Source: Nomia melanderi (lineage: Eukaryota; Arthropoda; Insecta; Hymenoptera; Halictidae). Taken from it: a stretch of DNA of 64,000 nucleotides. The notes below the pieces were generated by a model. It worked only from the letters and a program-made list of their open reading frames with translations. It searched no databases and had not been told where the DNA came from. Below, one piece after another: positions 50,977 to 64,000 of this stretch. The translations under genes were made by a program, and so were the position numbers. The stretch covers positions 7,123,501 to 7,187,500 of the forward strand of contig NC_135003.1 of the NCBI RefSeq assembly GCF_051020985.1, given 5' to 3'. Numbering within the stretch: position 1 is the first letter of the stretch; each line of letters opens with the position of its first letter.

Positions 50977-53440
50977 TAGGTTAAACGTTTACACAGCGAA
51001 CTTTAGGAACTCGAATGTTTTCGTTCCCTGCTGCTGAAAATTAATCGCTGCTCTTTCAACGATGATTTATAAATGCTCGCGAAGTGTTTACTTCTTTAAT
51101 AAGTTTACTCATTAATTCAGTTTTGGGTAGAGTTAATGCGTTCATTAATTTTGCAAAGTATGCTACCGCCGCAGCAGTGACGAAGTGAATGTACTATTTG
51201 ATGCTAATTTAATTAAGAAGGGTAGTTAGTACTTTGCATATTTATGATTCTAAGTGACGAAATATTTTGTTAATTATCTTTGATTAACTAAACCTGAACA
51301 CCGAGTGCTCATAAATTTTATTTATGAAAGCTTCTATCAGAATACAGATGAAAGGAATATCTCGCGAAGTCAAATGTTCGATACGCTGAATCATAGGTAA
51401 TCAAGATTCCGGCAAGTGCATAAAATGTAATATAATGGTAAGCTCTGATCGACCGTGCTAATTTTTCTGTAACATCGTGACACGTCTCCATTCAACGCGC
51501 TGAAATGGCAACTGGCAACGATTCGAACGGTAATTTTACGAGGATGTAAAATCCAGTTGTCGACTGAGCATCGCCATTATCGAACATAACTCCGGTTATA
51601 ACGTGTGCGAGCGAGGAAATCTTCAGAAGCATCACCTTGAATGTTCGACAGCAATTAAGTGGAGTACTGGCTTACGGAAAAGAAATGCATAATATTAAAT
51701 ATTTGAGTACGAACATGAAATCTATTTCCCTAAGAAACTAAACCAAATTAATTTAAACCGGGTTATTTAGGTTTATCTGTAAAATTCATGGTTCTACATA
51801 CCAAAATAGTAAATTTCCTTCATCTAATTTTCCTATTTTGCTTGAAAAACCTCTCACTTGGGTGTAGTTCACTTTATCAAATTAACAAATAGTTATTTTA
51901 TTAAAATGTATGTATAATTTCAAACTTTTTAGTGGTAATTCATGTAGTTATATTGTTAAAAGCATACACAACTGCAAAATCATATTAATTACTATTCAAT
52001 AACTTAAGTAGTTTAAGTACTGTTTCAGTTTCGAAAAGCCGAAAGGTAGAGAGAATTATTTGATATTTTCCTAGAGGTGCTTTATAAAGCTATGAATATT
52101 ATCAAAGAAAGTTTAAGCTTAAAAGGCAAGACGACATTTAATTAGTTTGAAATCAGAAGTTCAATATCATGAAAAGTTTAAGCCTATTATTTGTTAACGC
52201 AGAGAATATATTAAAACTTTCGAACGAATTAGCTGTTATTAACAATCTTCCAGTCCAATTCTTGACTCTAAACCGTTTAATAGCCCGTGCATCGCAAAAC
52301 TCGAATGAACGCATCATTTCTCAGTGAAAGTCCCCGAAAAATTGCGCAATCGAATGTCGATACCGCTTGAGGCTATGACTTTGGCCCGCCAATCGTACAT
52401 TTGGCTGTTCGGTAGCACGGATTGAAGCACAACACCGACTGAGCCGACTTTAGTATGATTTAGATTGGTTTCTCTATTCGGAGAAAGTTCCTACAAACAT
52501 CCCCCTTACGCGAATTTCGAGCCTCGAAGTCGGCTGTGTTCGTCGCTCGTTTAATACTTGGGCAATCGAATGGGGAGACGTTCCACTTGTCGCTTATCGA
52601 CGCATTGCCATTCATTTTGTTCATTTTTTCTATTGTTATTTAGTAAACTTTGAATTGAGAATATTTGCAATTCATTAAGCATCTGTCTTGCTTTCACGAA
52701 ACACAATTTTTAACTATTAAGACTTTAATTGATTTACAATTCAGTTTTCCTATTTCTAAATCAGTTTCTTTAATAATTTCTCAGAGAAGTATCTATTACC
52801 TTTATAATAATCGCAAAAAGAAGAAATCAGGAATGGGTCATTTTGACCCATCTGGTAGTTTCAATGCTAATCAAATCTATTGAATGACTTCAATTAAAGT
52901 TAATGAAGACGTTATGGTTGTAATTTTCTTCAGGCGGTTGCCTAAGTGTTAAGTAGCATCGCCATCAACTTAGGCAATCTTAAGTATAACCGAAAATTCT
53001 TTTTCATACAGTTACATTATGATACACTAAGATTTTGTGCATAACGTTGAACCATTGAGAACGAGATTTTCATATATTTTATTTATTTTTCATGTAATTA
53101 GATAATTAACCTACATTTGATATTTTACGAGAAACTGTAAGAAGTATTATTTTTCAGAGAATAATCTTACAAATCCTGTAAGTTGTGAGCTGTGAAGGTA
53201 TGTAATCACAGATTTACAATGAGTATTTAAGTCCGGTAATAGGAACATCAATATGTTTTATTTTTCCACGGTACAAACCGAGATCGCGTAATCCTGTAGC
53301 AGTGCGTTCACACTATCTAACAAGGTTGTGTCATTCACATTAACCGTTCCGTCCCGTCCTTGAAACGGTGTGAACTCCCGGGAAGCGTCATTCCAAAAAT
53401 CAAGATAATTCGGTGTTCTCGCAGTCGGATTGGAACGTGA
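50977..53440. other. AT-rich non-coding stretch with small hairpins
   Basis: No supported gene. It has two hairpins: ATGGGTCA / TGACCCAT at 52833-52851, and TTGCCTAAGT / ACTTAGGCAA at about 52937-52980. Both are short and of unknown role. Confidence 0.35.
52833..52851. repeat. Short palindrome ATGGGTCA-TTT-TGACCCAT
   Basis: Eight-base arms around three bases. It could be the edge of a transposon or a protein-binding site; nothing else in the surroundings decides. Confidence 0.55.
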
Positions 53441-53449
53441 CACTTAGAA

Positions 53450-53530
53450 TTCACCTTTCTCTCTCTCTTTCTCTCTCTGTCCCCTTCTCTCTCCCTCTCT
53501 CTTTCCTTCTTCGTCCCTTCCTTCTTCATC
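53450..53530. repeat. CT-rich low-complexity tract
   Basis: Mostly CTCTCT with T and C interruptions over about 60-80 bp. Translated in either direction it gives only low-complexity frames. Confidence 0.8.
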
Positions 53531-56500
53531 AATGTAATCGTACTAATTGCTCGACGGAACAATGGCCAGTTGCAAAGGGAGAAGTAATTTAATATCAGAA
53601 TGCCAGACGGGGGATATTACTGAAACCAGATGGAGGTGTTTGCATTATTGGGAGGATTACGAAAAGAAAGTTGCCTCGATACAATCTACACGGATTCATT
53701 GTCAGCCCCGGACCCGGAGGTCGTCGCAACAAGTGTGCGAAGGTTCAACGTTGTTGCGGCTTTCTGGCGTAGACCAATAAGGAGCCGAGATAGACGCGAA
53801 AAGAATCGAAAGCCAAATATACAACCACCGAAGGAACAAAGAGCAACAATGTGTTAACTTCTTCCAGGCCGAATTTTTTTTTTAGAACAGATGAAGATGA
53901 TTTCAGTTTCCGTTTGGATGCAGTTCATTTTATTCAAATTGATATAAATTGAATAATACGAAAACGGACAAAGATAGTTATGAAAATTATACGAAAATAA
54001 GGCAAGTGTCCGTTCGAAAGACTTTAACGTTAAACTAATATCAAATGTACACATACTATGCCAGTATCCTTGAAAAGGTTAAGTTTTATCGTAGTTCAAT
54101 GTATTTTGATCTTAGAATGAAATTTTTGTTTGCTGTATCTGTTATAAACGAGGTCTGTTGAAATCGGAAGTCAGCGTGGACGAAACATTTCGATTATTTC
54201 ACCAAAATATGTAGAAGCAATTAAAATTTTCCTTTCTCTACAAGATTGTATTATTAAATCATTTATTTTTGAGGAAAATTCAAAATTATTGAACTGATAA
54301 GATGATTTTCCTATAGACTTAAGTATACGGTTTAACTACTTGGCATTGCACTTTTAGAATTTATCATTTTTTATTTGATATTAACAACCTGATCACCTTG
54401 TACAGGGAAGGAAGATATATCAAATAATATATAACATTTAAAACAACATTATTAAAAATTTTATTTTAAAAGGAAAACTAATAATGCCAATAGAGTAAAA
54501 TTTTGAAGACTTTTACTCAATCATTATGACTAACACTAATTGTTACTCCATCATTTCTATCGTATTCTATTCTTTAATATTTTATACGTATATAGTAAAT
54601 ACCAGTACACAAAGTCTTCAATTAAATAATGAATGACAATTGACGGAAAAAAGTTCTTTGATTCTTACATAGCTGCAAAACTCTCTTACTGCATAACCTT
54701 TCAACATTACTGCAAATGCGTGCTTGAGCCGAGACTAACTGGGATTGCTTAATACGTCCTTTTCCTTGCGTTATTGATCGTACGGCAAATTATGAATTCT
54801 ACAGGATCAGCCGCAGCGTTTATTGCGATCTCGCGTGAAATTAATCAAGAAAATAACAATCTATCAACGGTAATACGAACCTACTCTAACAGAATCTAAT
54901 CACTGTGATTCTGTTCAACTTTCACGAACAATTACCCCGAAGGATATCCCAAAGTACATTCTGTAAATTTGTTTTAAACGGTGCAATTATTGCAATTGCT
55001 CTACTTACATCAATTAAACAATTTTAAACCTAAAACCATTATTGCGTGTTTAAACATTTAAATTCCAGGTATAATTATCTTCATACAACGTTTACAGCAA
55101 GTTTTACAATATCAAAGAGAAATTTGAAAATTTTTCAATCAGTCGAAGAAATCTTTTAAGTATTATACTATCAAGAAAGCCTCTTGCTAATATCATTGTT
55201 TTACAAGAAAATGAATATCTCACAGACAATTAAAAAATAAATAGGTATTCTTTTTGTTAAACTAATATTTCTTTTCGTATTAAACAAAACTAAACGATCT
55301 ATTAAATGGAAAGGAACCAGAATATCTAATGATAAAAAGGGAACTATTTTCCAATGAAAAGATGGAAATCTTCATGATTACCCTTTTATTTCAAGGACGT
55401 GGTAAAAACTATTGTTCTTTAAATTGGATTTTTGTTATCATGTTCGTTGTACATCGTGCTATCCGACTCTCATATCCACTTTCATTTTATTTCCAACTTC
55501 TGCAACTCAAAGCAACACTGTTTGCAGTTTGAATCGTTTCTGATAAAATTTTTCCAGGAAATTGCAGGGCTTTGTTGGACTCGAAGAAAAGTTCATCGCA
55601 ATTATTTCATATTTTTCCAACCAGAAGTCAGATGCATTCATGTAAATTAAGTCATCGGTCAAAGATAATTACCATCTTTCGTTATACTGATGCACATGAA
55701 CAACTATGCAGAAGTTTTCCAGAACATCAGAATATATTAGATCAACAGTTTGTTGCTTCACAAAAAAGTCACTGGGAATTGTATCAGCGAAGCGAAATAG
55801 GATATAAAAGAGTGATAATCTTTTTTTGTATAATTCTTTTGAAAAATTAATTCACATGCATTTCCATATCTTTTTAAAAAAATACAATCTCGTTAGAGGA
55901 TTACAAAAGGATTTCTTCCTACACGATAACGAGTATGTGAAGTTATATTGCAGGTTCTTTTCGTTTGCTCAGTGTTTTTAAGCCATGTTACGGATGGAGT
56001 ACTGCTATTATAATTCTTTTAACGAATTGTGTAGCAAGTAACATTTTAAGTATCCTTCAAATAAATAATTGTTATTGCGGAGCATGATTTCAAACTTTTC
56101 TCATGAAATTAATGTCTTTCATAATGTCAAATTCTGAACAAAATTATAGCTGTTATTGATTTTAAAATTACCTTTAGTTTATTTGATTCCTTATATGGAA
56201 AATAAACAGCTGGAAATAATATAATAAGTTAAATTGAAATTACATGATGCTGGGTGCTTCATTCAACTATCAAACATACATATGTCAGCCATATTAGAAA
56301 CATGACGCGAAATAATACATTCACTGAAATCATGAAAAGAGAAACAATTTTAGAATCATCTCTTTCCTGCAACTTCTGAAACACACTAGTAGGTTTTAGC
56401 ATATGTATCACATTGCGTGATCAGTGGTCAAGTAAGAATTTTGAAACCGAAAATTTTGAGAACAGCCGCCGACCACGAATCGGCGGCAACGGAAAATTTG

Positions 56501-59500
56501 CAAATTGAAAATTTCCATGTATGTACTATCGCAGAAGCGCAGCAAACGGGCAGCTGCGGACCGGAACAAATTAGCTGAGCTTTTGTATTTAACTAGCCGT
56601 ATCAAAGCGTTAAACGCTGTATCTCGCCGGATTTGTAAACAGTACAAACGGATCGCATCTGAAGATAATTTCTGTTGATCCAGAGATAGGTACCGGGCAC
56701 CTATAGTTCAACCGGTAGTCGTCAATCATTGCCAGACTTTCGATAGAAGGGGGCTATTCGTAATGGAAATGCTCCGACAGATGAGCAGATCTTCTGTTAA
56801 ACCATTGACTGACTATTATTTCACAAGCCCTTTCTTTTTCTTCGGCCTGAATGTACAGAGTGTTTCATAATGTGTGACCAGAGCCTCAGGGACGACGTTA
56901 GAAGGAAATTTATGCGCTTTCAAATGTTAAAGAGTAACCAAGAAAATTGTTCAAATGCCTTTTCATTTCACTCGTCAATGAGGACTAAATTTGTAAACAT
57001 GTTTCTAAATATTGAACAATGAGAGTTGCAAAAATATCTATTAATCGAATTTCCTCAACAGCGATCAAGATTTTTATTCAAAGTCTCTTGAAATATATCA
57101 ATATATTTTTACAAACTGTTATAACTGCCTTTTTATTATTGTCAAACACTTCTTTGCCTATATTAAAAATAAACGTTTGCAAGTGGGAGGTACTGAAATT
57201 GTCAATAACGACAGTAATAATGATCATAATAATAATAATCAACACGAATTGCGCTGAATTGAATTTCTTGAATAATAACAACAATTTAATTATAACACTT
57301 GTAATAACGATTATTTAATTATAACAGTTATAATAACAATTACACCAGCAACAATAACACGGATTTTTAATTGGAGTTATCAGAAACAACCATTCGTCGA
57401 TGGATTCTGGGTTATCTCAATGACTCTTCGCCGATTCACGGTTCAATAAAACGAGTCACGATCAGACGAGCTGCGGATTCCAGCTGAACATAATAGCTGC
57501 GCCGCGGCATTGAGAGTTATGAATGAAATGTAGTGCAACGACATTCTGCTCAAGAGCCAAGATCAATGGAACACTCGCACACAACTGTTCCCCATCCGTG
57601 ATACACACCGACTATTATATTATGTCAGCGGAATCATCATTCGCTTCGTTCCGCGCGTTCATCATCCAACGCATTTCGATCGTAGGAATTTGTGCTATTA
57701 ACACACCCGGAATGTTCGTGTAATCAATTTTACCGAAATACTACAATCCACCAACTTGTATTTTAATTTGCGTCTTTGTTGTCACATCTGGTTGTCAAAT
57801 ATTAGGGACAGTGTACGTACAGATTTTAGAATATTCGATTTATGGTCGTCAAGTGAATTATTCTGTTTACCAGTATTTTTATTTATATGCAACGAAAAGA
57901 TTCTAATAACTGATTCAGTTATGTAATACGGGGAAACAATAGTTTCATTATTTTATTTGTCCTTTGGAGGTTTATTTCAATAATTCTACTTGCTTCCCCT
58001 TTTTCTTATTTCTAGAAATTTTTTAATGTCATCTGAGTTACGTTACTCGAACGGGGATCAATCAGAACTGAAAGATTAATGTTCAAGAAAATGACAGTTA
58101 ATGAATCTTAGGGGAAGAGTATCCACAAACACTTTCTTTTTTCATTTTATTTTATAAAGTCATCCTCTGGATAACATTTAATACTGTGTTAAATGTTTCT
58201 ATCTTGACCATTATTCACGGCATTTTATTGCAAATTCACTTCTACCTCCATCGCTATTAATCTCACGTTCGTATAAACTTTTATTATTTGCGACGATCGA
58301 CACAATCTCTTCTCGAGGATTCAGCATTTTTGTTCATAGGTTATCTTGTGTATCGAACCTCATCGGTAACCTACGTGGAATAGAATGATTTAATTTTTAT
58401 AATCTTCTAAAGTGTGATACTTTTTCAAACAATTTCCAACGTTCTATAACAAATTTGTATTGTCATCTCCCATATGACATACGAGTGCAAAGGGTTAATA
58501 TTTTGTCTTATATAGTTTATATGTTTTATATGTATTATATATTCTGATTTCAGGGGTTAAATGATGAGATTATTTATTCGAACGCGACATCGTCGTTCGG
58601 ATGAAAATGAGTGCTATTTGTTCAAGGTCTTTGAAATAAGGAGCGACACAGTAAATGCAACGCCCAGCAAGTACCACGTGTCGGTGACTCTCGTTCCGAT
58701 TGTTGCGATTTTCTATTTGCAGTCGAATCGACGTATGCCTCTATTTCGCAATCGGTTGGTATTTCGTCGCGACGTGGCGTGAATCCCGCTTTCATCTCAG
58801 AGTAGCGCACAGGTGTAAACGCCTATCATCGCTATATTTACGTCCCGGCTATCGGCGTCACACTGTTCTGACCCCCAATGGATGAAATCATTCAACATAA
58901 TTTGTTTGTTATTTATTTTCTTTGAAAATTTACTTCTCCGAAAAATTGGAGTTACGATTAACGAGTGTTTGAAATTACACTTCGATCTTCAAACGTTACA
59001 TTAATGTAGAGGTACCAGTGATTAAAAATGTAGAATTTATAAAGTAGATTGATAAATCAAAATTTATATGATTTTCAGTAGAATTCTGTCACTTCATAAA
59101 TTTTCTCGTGTTCCAAAGCTAATACTTTTGGAGACTGTTTCTAAAATTATGTATTATTCATTTTGTAAATATTAAATATTATTTTTACTTATTTTATTTA
59201 CTTTTTATTTACTTACTATTCATTTTTTATTATTTATCATTAACTATTCGTTGTTTGCATTGCGTTGGAACGTAGGTTTATCATCGTTAGTCAAATTTTA
59301 TTGTGGACAAGTAGTTTTCATATATGTAAATAAATAAATGAATATCGAGAAGTGATCCAAACGAGCATTAAATTTTTAATTAAAAAAGTTTGTACGTTGA
59401 AATAATTCCTTCATTTTTTAACACTTTAATTTACGAACAAGTTTTTAATTTCATTCGAGATGATTTCCATAATATTTGAGAATATGAAAAACAAAAACCT

Positions 59501-60229
59501 ATTCTCTCCGTTTTCGGTGATCATTATATCAATTAAAATTATATTTGTCTAAGAGTTACCGTACAATATTGCTTTGTGTTTAAATGAATCAAATATTCCA
59601 CTTTGACAACATTTTCCAACTGAATAAATAAGAAACAAATCATTCTACTCAAGCGATGAATTTTTATATAAATTTCGATGCGAATCTCAATTTTATGAAC
59701 GAACGTAAACAAAACGCTGGTAAATAAACAATACCAGCGTGACTTCACAAATCACTATCTTATAATTAATCCATAACATACCCATTAAAGTGTTACAAAA
59801 AATTCTATTCTGCATAATATAGAATACAATTCCACAGGACATAAAATACAACTCTATACAACCATACCAAAAGCATACCTTTTACGATCCCCTCAACGAT
59901 CATCAGCTATCAGACCGATATTTCATTTACGTTATGACCTCGAGTCACCCTAGTGACATTCGTGTTTGGTTCAAAATTGCGAGCGTGAGTGAGACTGATC
60001 AAAGTACTCTAATGAAACAACTTGATGTCTAGCTTGATTTCTAATTTACAGTTTCATAGTTTTGAGTGGTGACATGTAAGCTTATTGACAAACAGCAAAT
60101 TAGTGATCAAAATACCAGGAGTTAAAGAATAAAATCAATAGAGAATCGACTGACAAAGAATAGAAACTGATCAGCCGAATTCCTCAGCCTAGCCATCAAG
60201 CGATCTAGTAGTCCAAGGGGTTAAGAAAG
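53531..60229. other. AT-rich non-coding stretch, no supported gene
   Basis: Only short frames without domains. Simple A/T-rich AAT/AAC repeats lie at 57215-57350. A sequence TACAGAGTGTTTCATAATG near 56855 resembles the tip of a mariner-like element, but no partner end or transposase was seen. A GC-richer patch lies at about 57.4-57.7 kb. Confidence 0.3.
57215..57350. repeat. Simple AAT/AAC-rich low-complexity sequence
   Basis: Repeated ATAATAATA, AACAACAAT and two copies of TTTAATTATAACA. Short hydrophobic frames translated here are an effect of composition. Confidence 0.6.
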
Positions 60230-61070
60230 AGTCCATCCGGTCGAACTACATTGCCCCAACCCTGCCCGGCAGCGGCCGGCACACATCGTTCACAAGGCCG
60301 GCGAACCGGAAGACGCACTGATCGAAAGCTTGCGGTCGGGTAGCTGGCACGCGAGTCCTGTACGAGCCCACACTCGGTTTAATCTCGGCCCGGGCCGGCG
60401 CGGCGGGAATCGCACGGCTCTATTTTAAATGGATCACGTACCAGGCTGAAGAAAGCGGCGCGGACACGGCCGAGCATCCTGGCGCGCTATCCAGCTAGAA
60501 CCCGTCAGTGAGAGGGCATCCCGGTTCCCGGCGGTCCTCGAGCGTTTTCGACAGATTGGATGATCTCTTCGTGATTCGTGTACACGCAGTGCGCCGTTCG
60601 AACTGTAAGACTGAAGACGTAGCCGGCAGAAGAACGCTTATATACAGGGTGGGGGTCGGCAACCAGACCAACCGACCAACTTGGTGCCCATCCTCCTTGG
60701 TGTCCTCTCTTTTCCCCATTCTTCTACGTTTCGACTCTTCAGGGATAATTCTTGCGTGTTCTCTCCCCACCTGGCATCATCCTCATTTACCTCTCTCTCT
60801 CGTTCGTCTCTTTCCTCGTTGATCCTTCGGCGTGTTCGGTGTCGTGATCCTTGCCTGCCTGAAGAGGACCCTTCTGTAACGAACAAACGGGCAGATCGAT
60901 CCCTATCGCGGATCACTCCCGCGCGATCATTCCGATTCCGTTGGAAAGTGAGAAGCAAGGATCGGACAGTGGTTGGCTGGATGATTTCGAGTTGCGTTTC
61001 CTTGCCTTCTTCGGTGTCATCGTTTTTAGCGAGTGTTGATGATCGCCTTTCGCTAGAACGATGATAGAGA
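60230..61070. promoter_or_regulatory. CpG-rich promoter-like region with TATA box and possible 5' exon
   Basis: About 300 bp at 60230-60560 are strikingly rich in GC and CpG compared with the flanks. A TATATACA at 60639-60646 lies just downstream, followed by pyrimidine-rich sequence that resembles an untranslated leader read on the plus strand. Both strands show open frames (127 residues plus, 190 minus), which is usual for GC-rich non-coding DNA, and none has a domain. A plausible reading is the promoter and 5' UTR exon of a plus-strand gene whose coding exons lie beyond the window. Direction is not certain. Confidence 0.4.
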
Positions 61071-62216
61071 ACGAAGAGCTCTGTGGAAGAAGTATTTTCT
61101 GTAGTACAGGCGTCGTCGGTAGACATTTCTGCTCGAGTCATATGGGTTGATCTGTTTTTGGGAGAGATAGTTTTGGATTTGGAACGGATTAGTTGGATTT
61201 GTAGAAGCATTGTAGTTTAGTTCGGCGAAGCGTTGGAGAAATTACAGTTGTCGTTTGAGGATGAGGATATTTGTTTAGTGTTGGACTGTTAATCTGATAC
61301 TTGGAATGTTGTATTATATTTGCGGCGAGGATTTGAAGTTAAATGAATGAAACTGAAATTAAGTACATGGAGAAATTTGTAGAAACATTGTTTAATAGTA
61401 TTCTCAGTTGAATATAGTTTGTTCTGTATTTTGTTATACATTTTGTACTCTGAATACAGTTAGTAACGGTACCTCGAATTTTGAATGTAATTAAGTGATG
61501 ACAATCTTGTTCTGCTGTCATTAATCACTATCCGTCATTGCTGCAAATTAACAAGAAAGATGAATTATGTAATGGTTAATGAACATGTCAAAAGTGGTCA
61601 AGTACTTGAGTTTTTTGATAACCTGCTCGAGTATCCAAATGTATTTACAAAATATAAATTAAATATTTTCCTAATTAAGAAATTAAAGATAACATCGAAC
61701 ACTCGATTTTACATATTAGCATTCGTAGATCATAGTTTCTTAAGCAAATGATACATTCGTAAAAGAATTTTCAAAGACACATCGTCTTTAACGACTTACA
61801 CAAACTATGATTTCATTACGGTTTACGCAAAACTCATTTGAGTATGTTTTCATCACGCAAACTTCTCAATTTTACGTTGGTAACATGCATCACTTCGCTG
61901 GAATCTCGCATTGTTAATCAAACGCTCATCAATCATAAAAAAAATTGACACCCGGAATCTCTCAAGGATCTGCATCACGAACAAAAAATCTTCAATTCGA
62001 TCCTTAACTTGACCTTTCATGATTCAGCTGTAGGATTCAACTCGACTTAACGCCCTGCAGGAGAGGATTTTTAAAAGCGTTGAACATTTTTTTCATAGGA
62101 AGCTAAATTATCTATCAAATTCTTAAATGATAGGAAAAAAGACTGCTATACCCTGTGTTTAAATTAATTTAAATATTTCAATTAACCACAGAAATCTTGA
62201 AAAGTCTCCAGCTATG
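61071..62216. other. AT-rich non-coding stretch
   Basis: No gene or repeat that I can support. It may be the first intron of a gene starting in the GC-rich region to the left. Confidence 0.3.
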
Positions 62217-62525
62217 GATTCTATCCAATGCAGCAACCATCCTCAAAGAGTTTAGCTTACCACTAAATTCTATACCCGATCTTTAGTTATTTAATTAATT
62301 AAATTAGTCACAAAAGTATTAGAAAGTTTGCCATTTTCGATTCCACCCTATAGCAACGTTCATTCTCAAAGAGTCAAGTCTACCATAAAGTTCCGAATCT
62401 ACCCATTAATTGTTTCAATAATTAAACTTTTCACAAAAGTATTAAAAAGTTTTCAACTTTCAATTCTATCCAATGTAGCAATGTCTGTCCTCAAAAAGAT
62501 AAACCCAACAGCAAATTCTAAATCT
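62217..62525. repeat. Degenerate tandem repeat, period about 122 bp, 2.5 copies
   Basis: Copies start at 62217, 62339 and 62462 with RATTCYAYCCWATG-like sequence. They share further blocks in order: TCAAAGAGT, CTACC or TTACCA, then CACAAAAGTATTARAAAGTTT at the end of copies one and two. The third copy is partial. Confidence 0.75.
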
Positions 62526-63336
62526 AAACGCGTCGATCTCGAGATAGTCCGGCTCGAAAACTCCGTATCCTTGATCCGTTCGATCCATTTGCAGCGTGTC
62601 GCTGTTTCATCGACGGCTAAAGGTGTTTCGTAGTCGAGTCGAGATGAGAGTGAATCATCTATATGGTTGAAGTGACTCGAGTACAGTTCACTGTATTCGA
62701 TTCGTCGATTTCGTGGATACGTAATTGGGGAAGGCCGTGCAGGTCTGCTCGCGGGGAACTTCGACCTTCGAACGAATTAGACCCGAACGGGCAAACAGGA
62801 ACGCATTCTTCATTGCGGGAAGGTAATCCATGCGGGATACTTTTGCGAGCAGGTGCATCCGTATGTCTCACGGTTTCGCGGCGATTTATCCTGAAAACGG
62901 TTACAAGATCGTGAGAAATGCTACGCGCCGAACGGGCCCGCGATGAGACGCGATTGAATGAACAAAGAGTGGACAGCGATCAGTCCGGTCTGTTACTCAT
63001 GGATTAAACGATTGAGATATTGCCGAGTGAAACCTTCGAACTCGACGAATTCCCAATCCAATTAACAAGTAACGTATAAGCTAAAGTAAATAAAAAGCAA
63101 TCGTGCTTGTAAGACAAATTGAAGTTAGCCATGATAAAACGATACGGATGAGTAAATCTTCCATTTGCAGCAACTGTGAGTTAAGGTAAACATTAATTGA
63201 GACTTCTATTTGTTCTTAACGATGTGCTGGGCCTTTATAAACGCATTGCGGTTAAGTATGCAAAGTTTCTGTTTTATATGTTTTATACTAATTTATAAAT
63301 TTAGCAAAAATGTAACATAGATTATATAATGATAAG
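62526..63336. other. Moderately GC-rich then AT-rich non-coding stretch
   Basis: The part at 62.53-62.97 kb has mixed frames on both strands without domains. It could be another untranslated exon or enhancer. No gene supported. Confidence 0.3.
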
Positions 63337-63377
63337 TAATATAATATAATATAATAAATATAATATAATATAATATG
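63337..63377. repeat. ATAAT microsatellite
   Basis: Repeats of TAATA with one interruption. Confidence 0.8.
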
Positions 63378-64000
63378 ATGTATGTGAAATCTAGAGTGTT
63401 TTTCGTAGGTTACAGGATGCTGCAAGTATTAAACCCACAGTCTACACATGATGATTTACAGTTAAGATTAGTATGTTCGGATAAATTACGTTTTTTACTT
63501 CATTACCTTCATGTATTTCGTTTTTGGAAAACAATGTACTTGCACTGTGTTTTCAAAGCGTCATTCAATTATATGATAATGGCACCGGTCATTTTTCGTT
63601 TCTCGCTCTTTCCGTTTATTCGAGGAGGTAACACCAATGGCACCAAAAATGGCACCGAATGGCCGCTTTGATCGTAGCACGCGATACATTTGCGAAGATA
63701 AAGAACCGTTTTAGGACCTTGGTTAAATGTACAGCGAGGAATTCTCTCTAATCAGGAGTATCGTGTTTCTGTCTTGTTCTGAAATGGAAATGTCGGGAAG
63801 ACTACTTTAATTGAATGAATTAAACATAAGCGATTTTAATTAAACGCCTTTAAACAATTTCTATAATCTATGTACCTAATACATAGATATGGGTAATCAA
63901 TTTTATCTCGTACAACAGCTTCTCTTTCGGATACTGTAAGATGATTTTTATAGTACTATTTCAATCGAATCTCATTTACACTTATAATTAATTCCTCTTT
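63378..64000. other. AT-rich end of window
   Basis: A 98-residue plus frame at 63375-63671 has no recognisable features, and its start lies in the microsatellite. I do not call it a gene. Confidence 0.3.

Noticed and set aside
56640..56720. Possible tRNA, because of a GTTCAA-containing stretch
   Set aside because: No acceptor stem, D arm or anticodon arm could be paired.
60638..61210. 190-residue minus-strand frame, Arg/Glu/Ser-rich
   Set aside because: It is the complement of a pyrimidine-rich, probably untranslated leader; low-complexity charged runs come from CT-rich DNA, and the plus strand is open as well.

Overview
This is AT-rich insect nuclear DNA, most likely from a bee or another hymenopteran (an inference from composition, the intron-rich genes and gene content). 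There are no operons and no rRNA, tRNA or CRISPR that I can recognise. By hand-tracing splice sites and codon phase I could assemble three protein-coding genes. Most of the remaining sequence is non-coding and AT-rich, with transposon debris, tandem repeats and a few GC-richer promoter-like patches.

Left part (about 0.8-8 kb, minus strand): a nine-coding-exon G-protein-coupled receptor of 450 residues that I assign to the RYamide (luqin-like) neuropeptide receptor family. All exon phases agree. Its last intron holds a nearly complete Tc1-like DD34E transposon (1310-2972) with 224-bp inverted repeats. The transposase carries a one-base frameshift.

Middle part (27.8-33.8 kb, plus strand): a four-exon gene for a secreted 230-residue glycine/tyrosine-rich structural protein of cuticle type. 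It has a TATA box, a signal peptide split by intron 1, and poly(A) signals. Its second long intron contains a 175-bp imperfect hairpin.

Centre-right (36.2-45 kb, minus strand, convergent with the previous gene): a giant cuticular protein gene. Its exons give an RR-type chitin-binding domain, a histidine-rich run, one uninterrupted 6.5-kb exon of about 2,150 residues of collagen-like Gly-X-Pro triplets, and a unique cysteine-containing C-terminal domain with a basic tail. The frame stays open across the whole array, and the four phase-compatible exons together give about 2,780 residues. I could not fix its first exon. The array contains a 0.5-kb near-perfect internal duplication and a 90-bp unit in triplicate. 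Because CCNGGN-type repeats are near-palindromic, the opposite strand also shows long open frames, which I treat as shadows.

The two extracellular-matrix genes facing each other suggest a small cuticle-related neighbourhood. The receptor is functionally unrelated. The stretches at 8-27.5 kb and 45-64 kb hold no gene I can support with confidence, only one weak small-membrane-protein ORF, a decayed transposase fragment, a piggyBac-type MITE, degenerate tandem repeats of about 95 and 122 bp, microsatellites, and a CpG-rich promoter-like region at about 60.2-61.1 kb.
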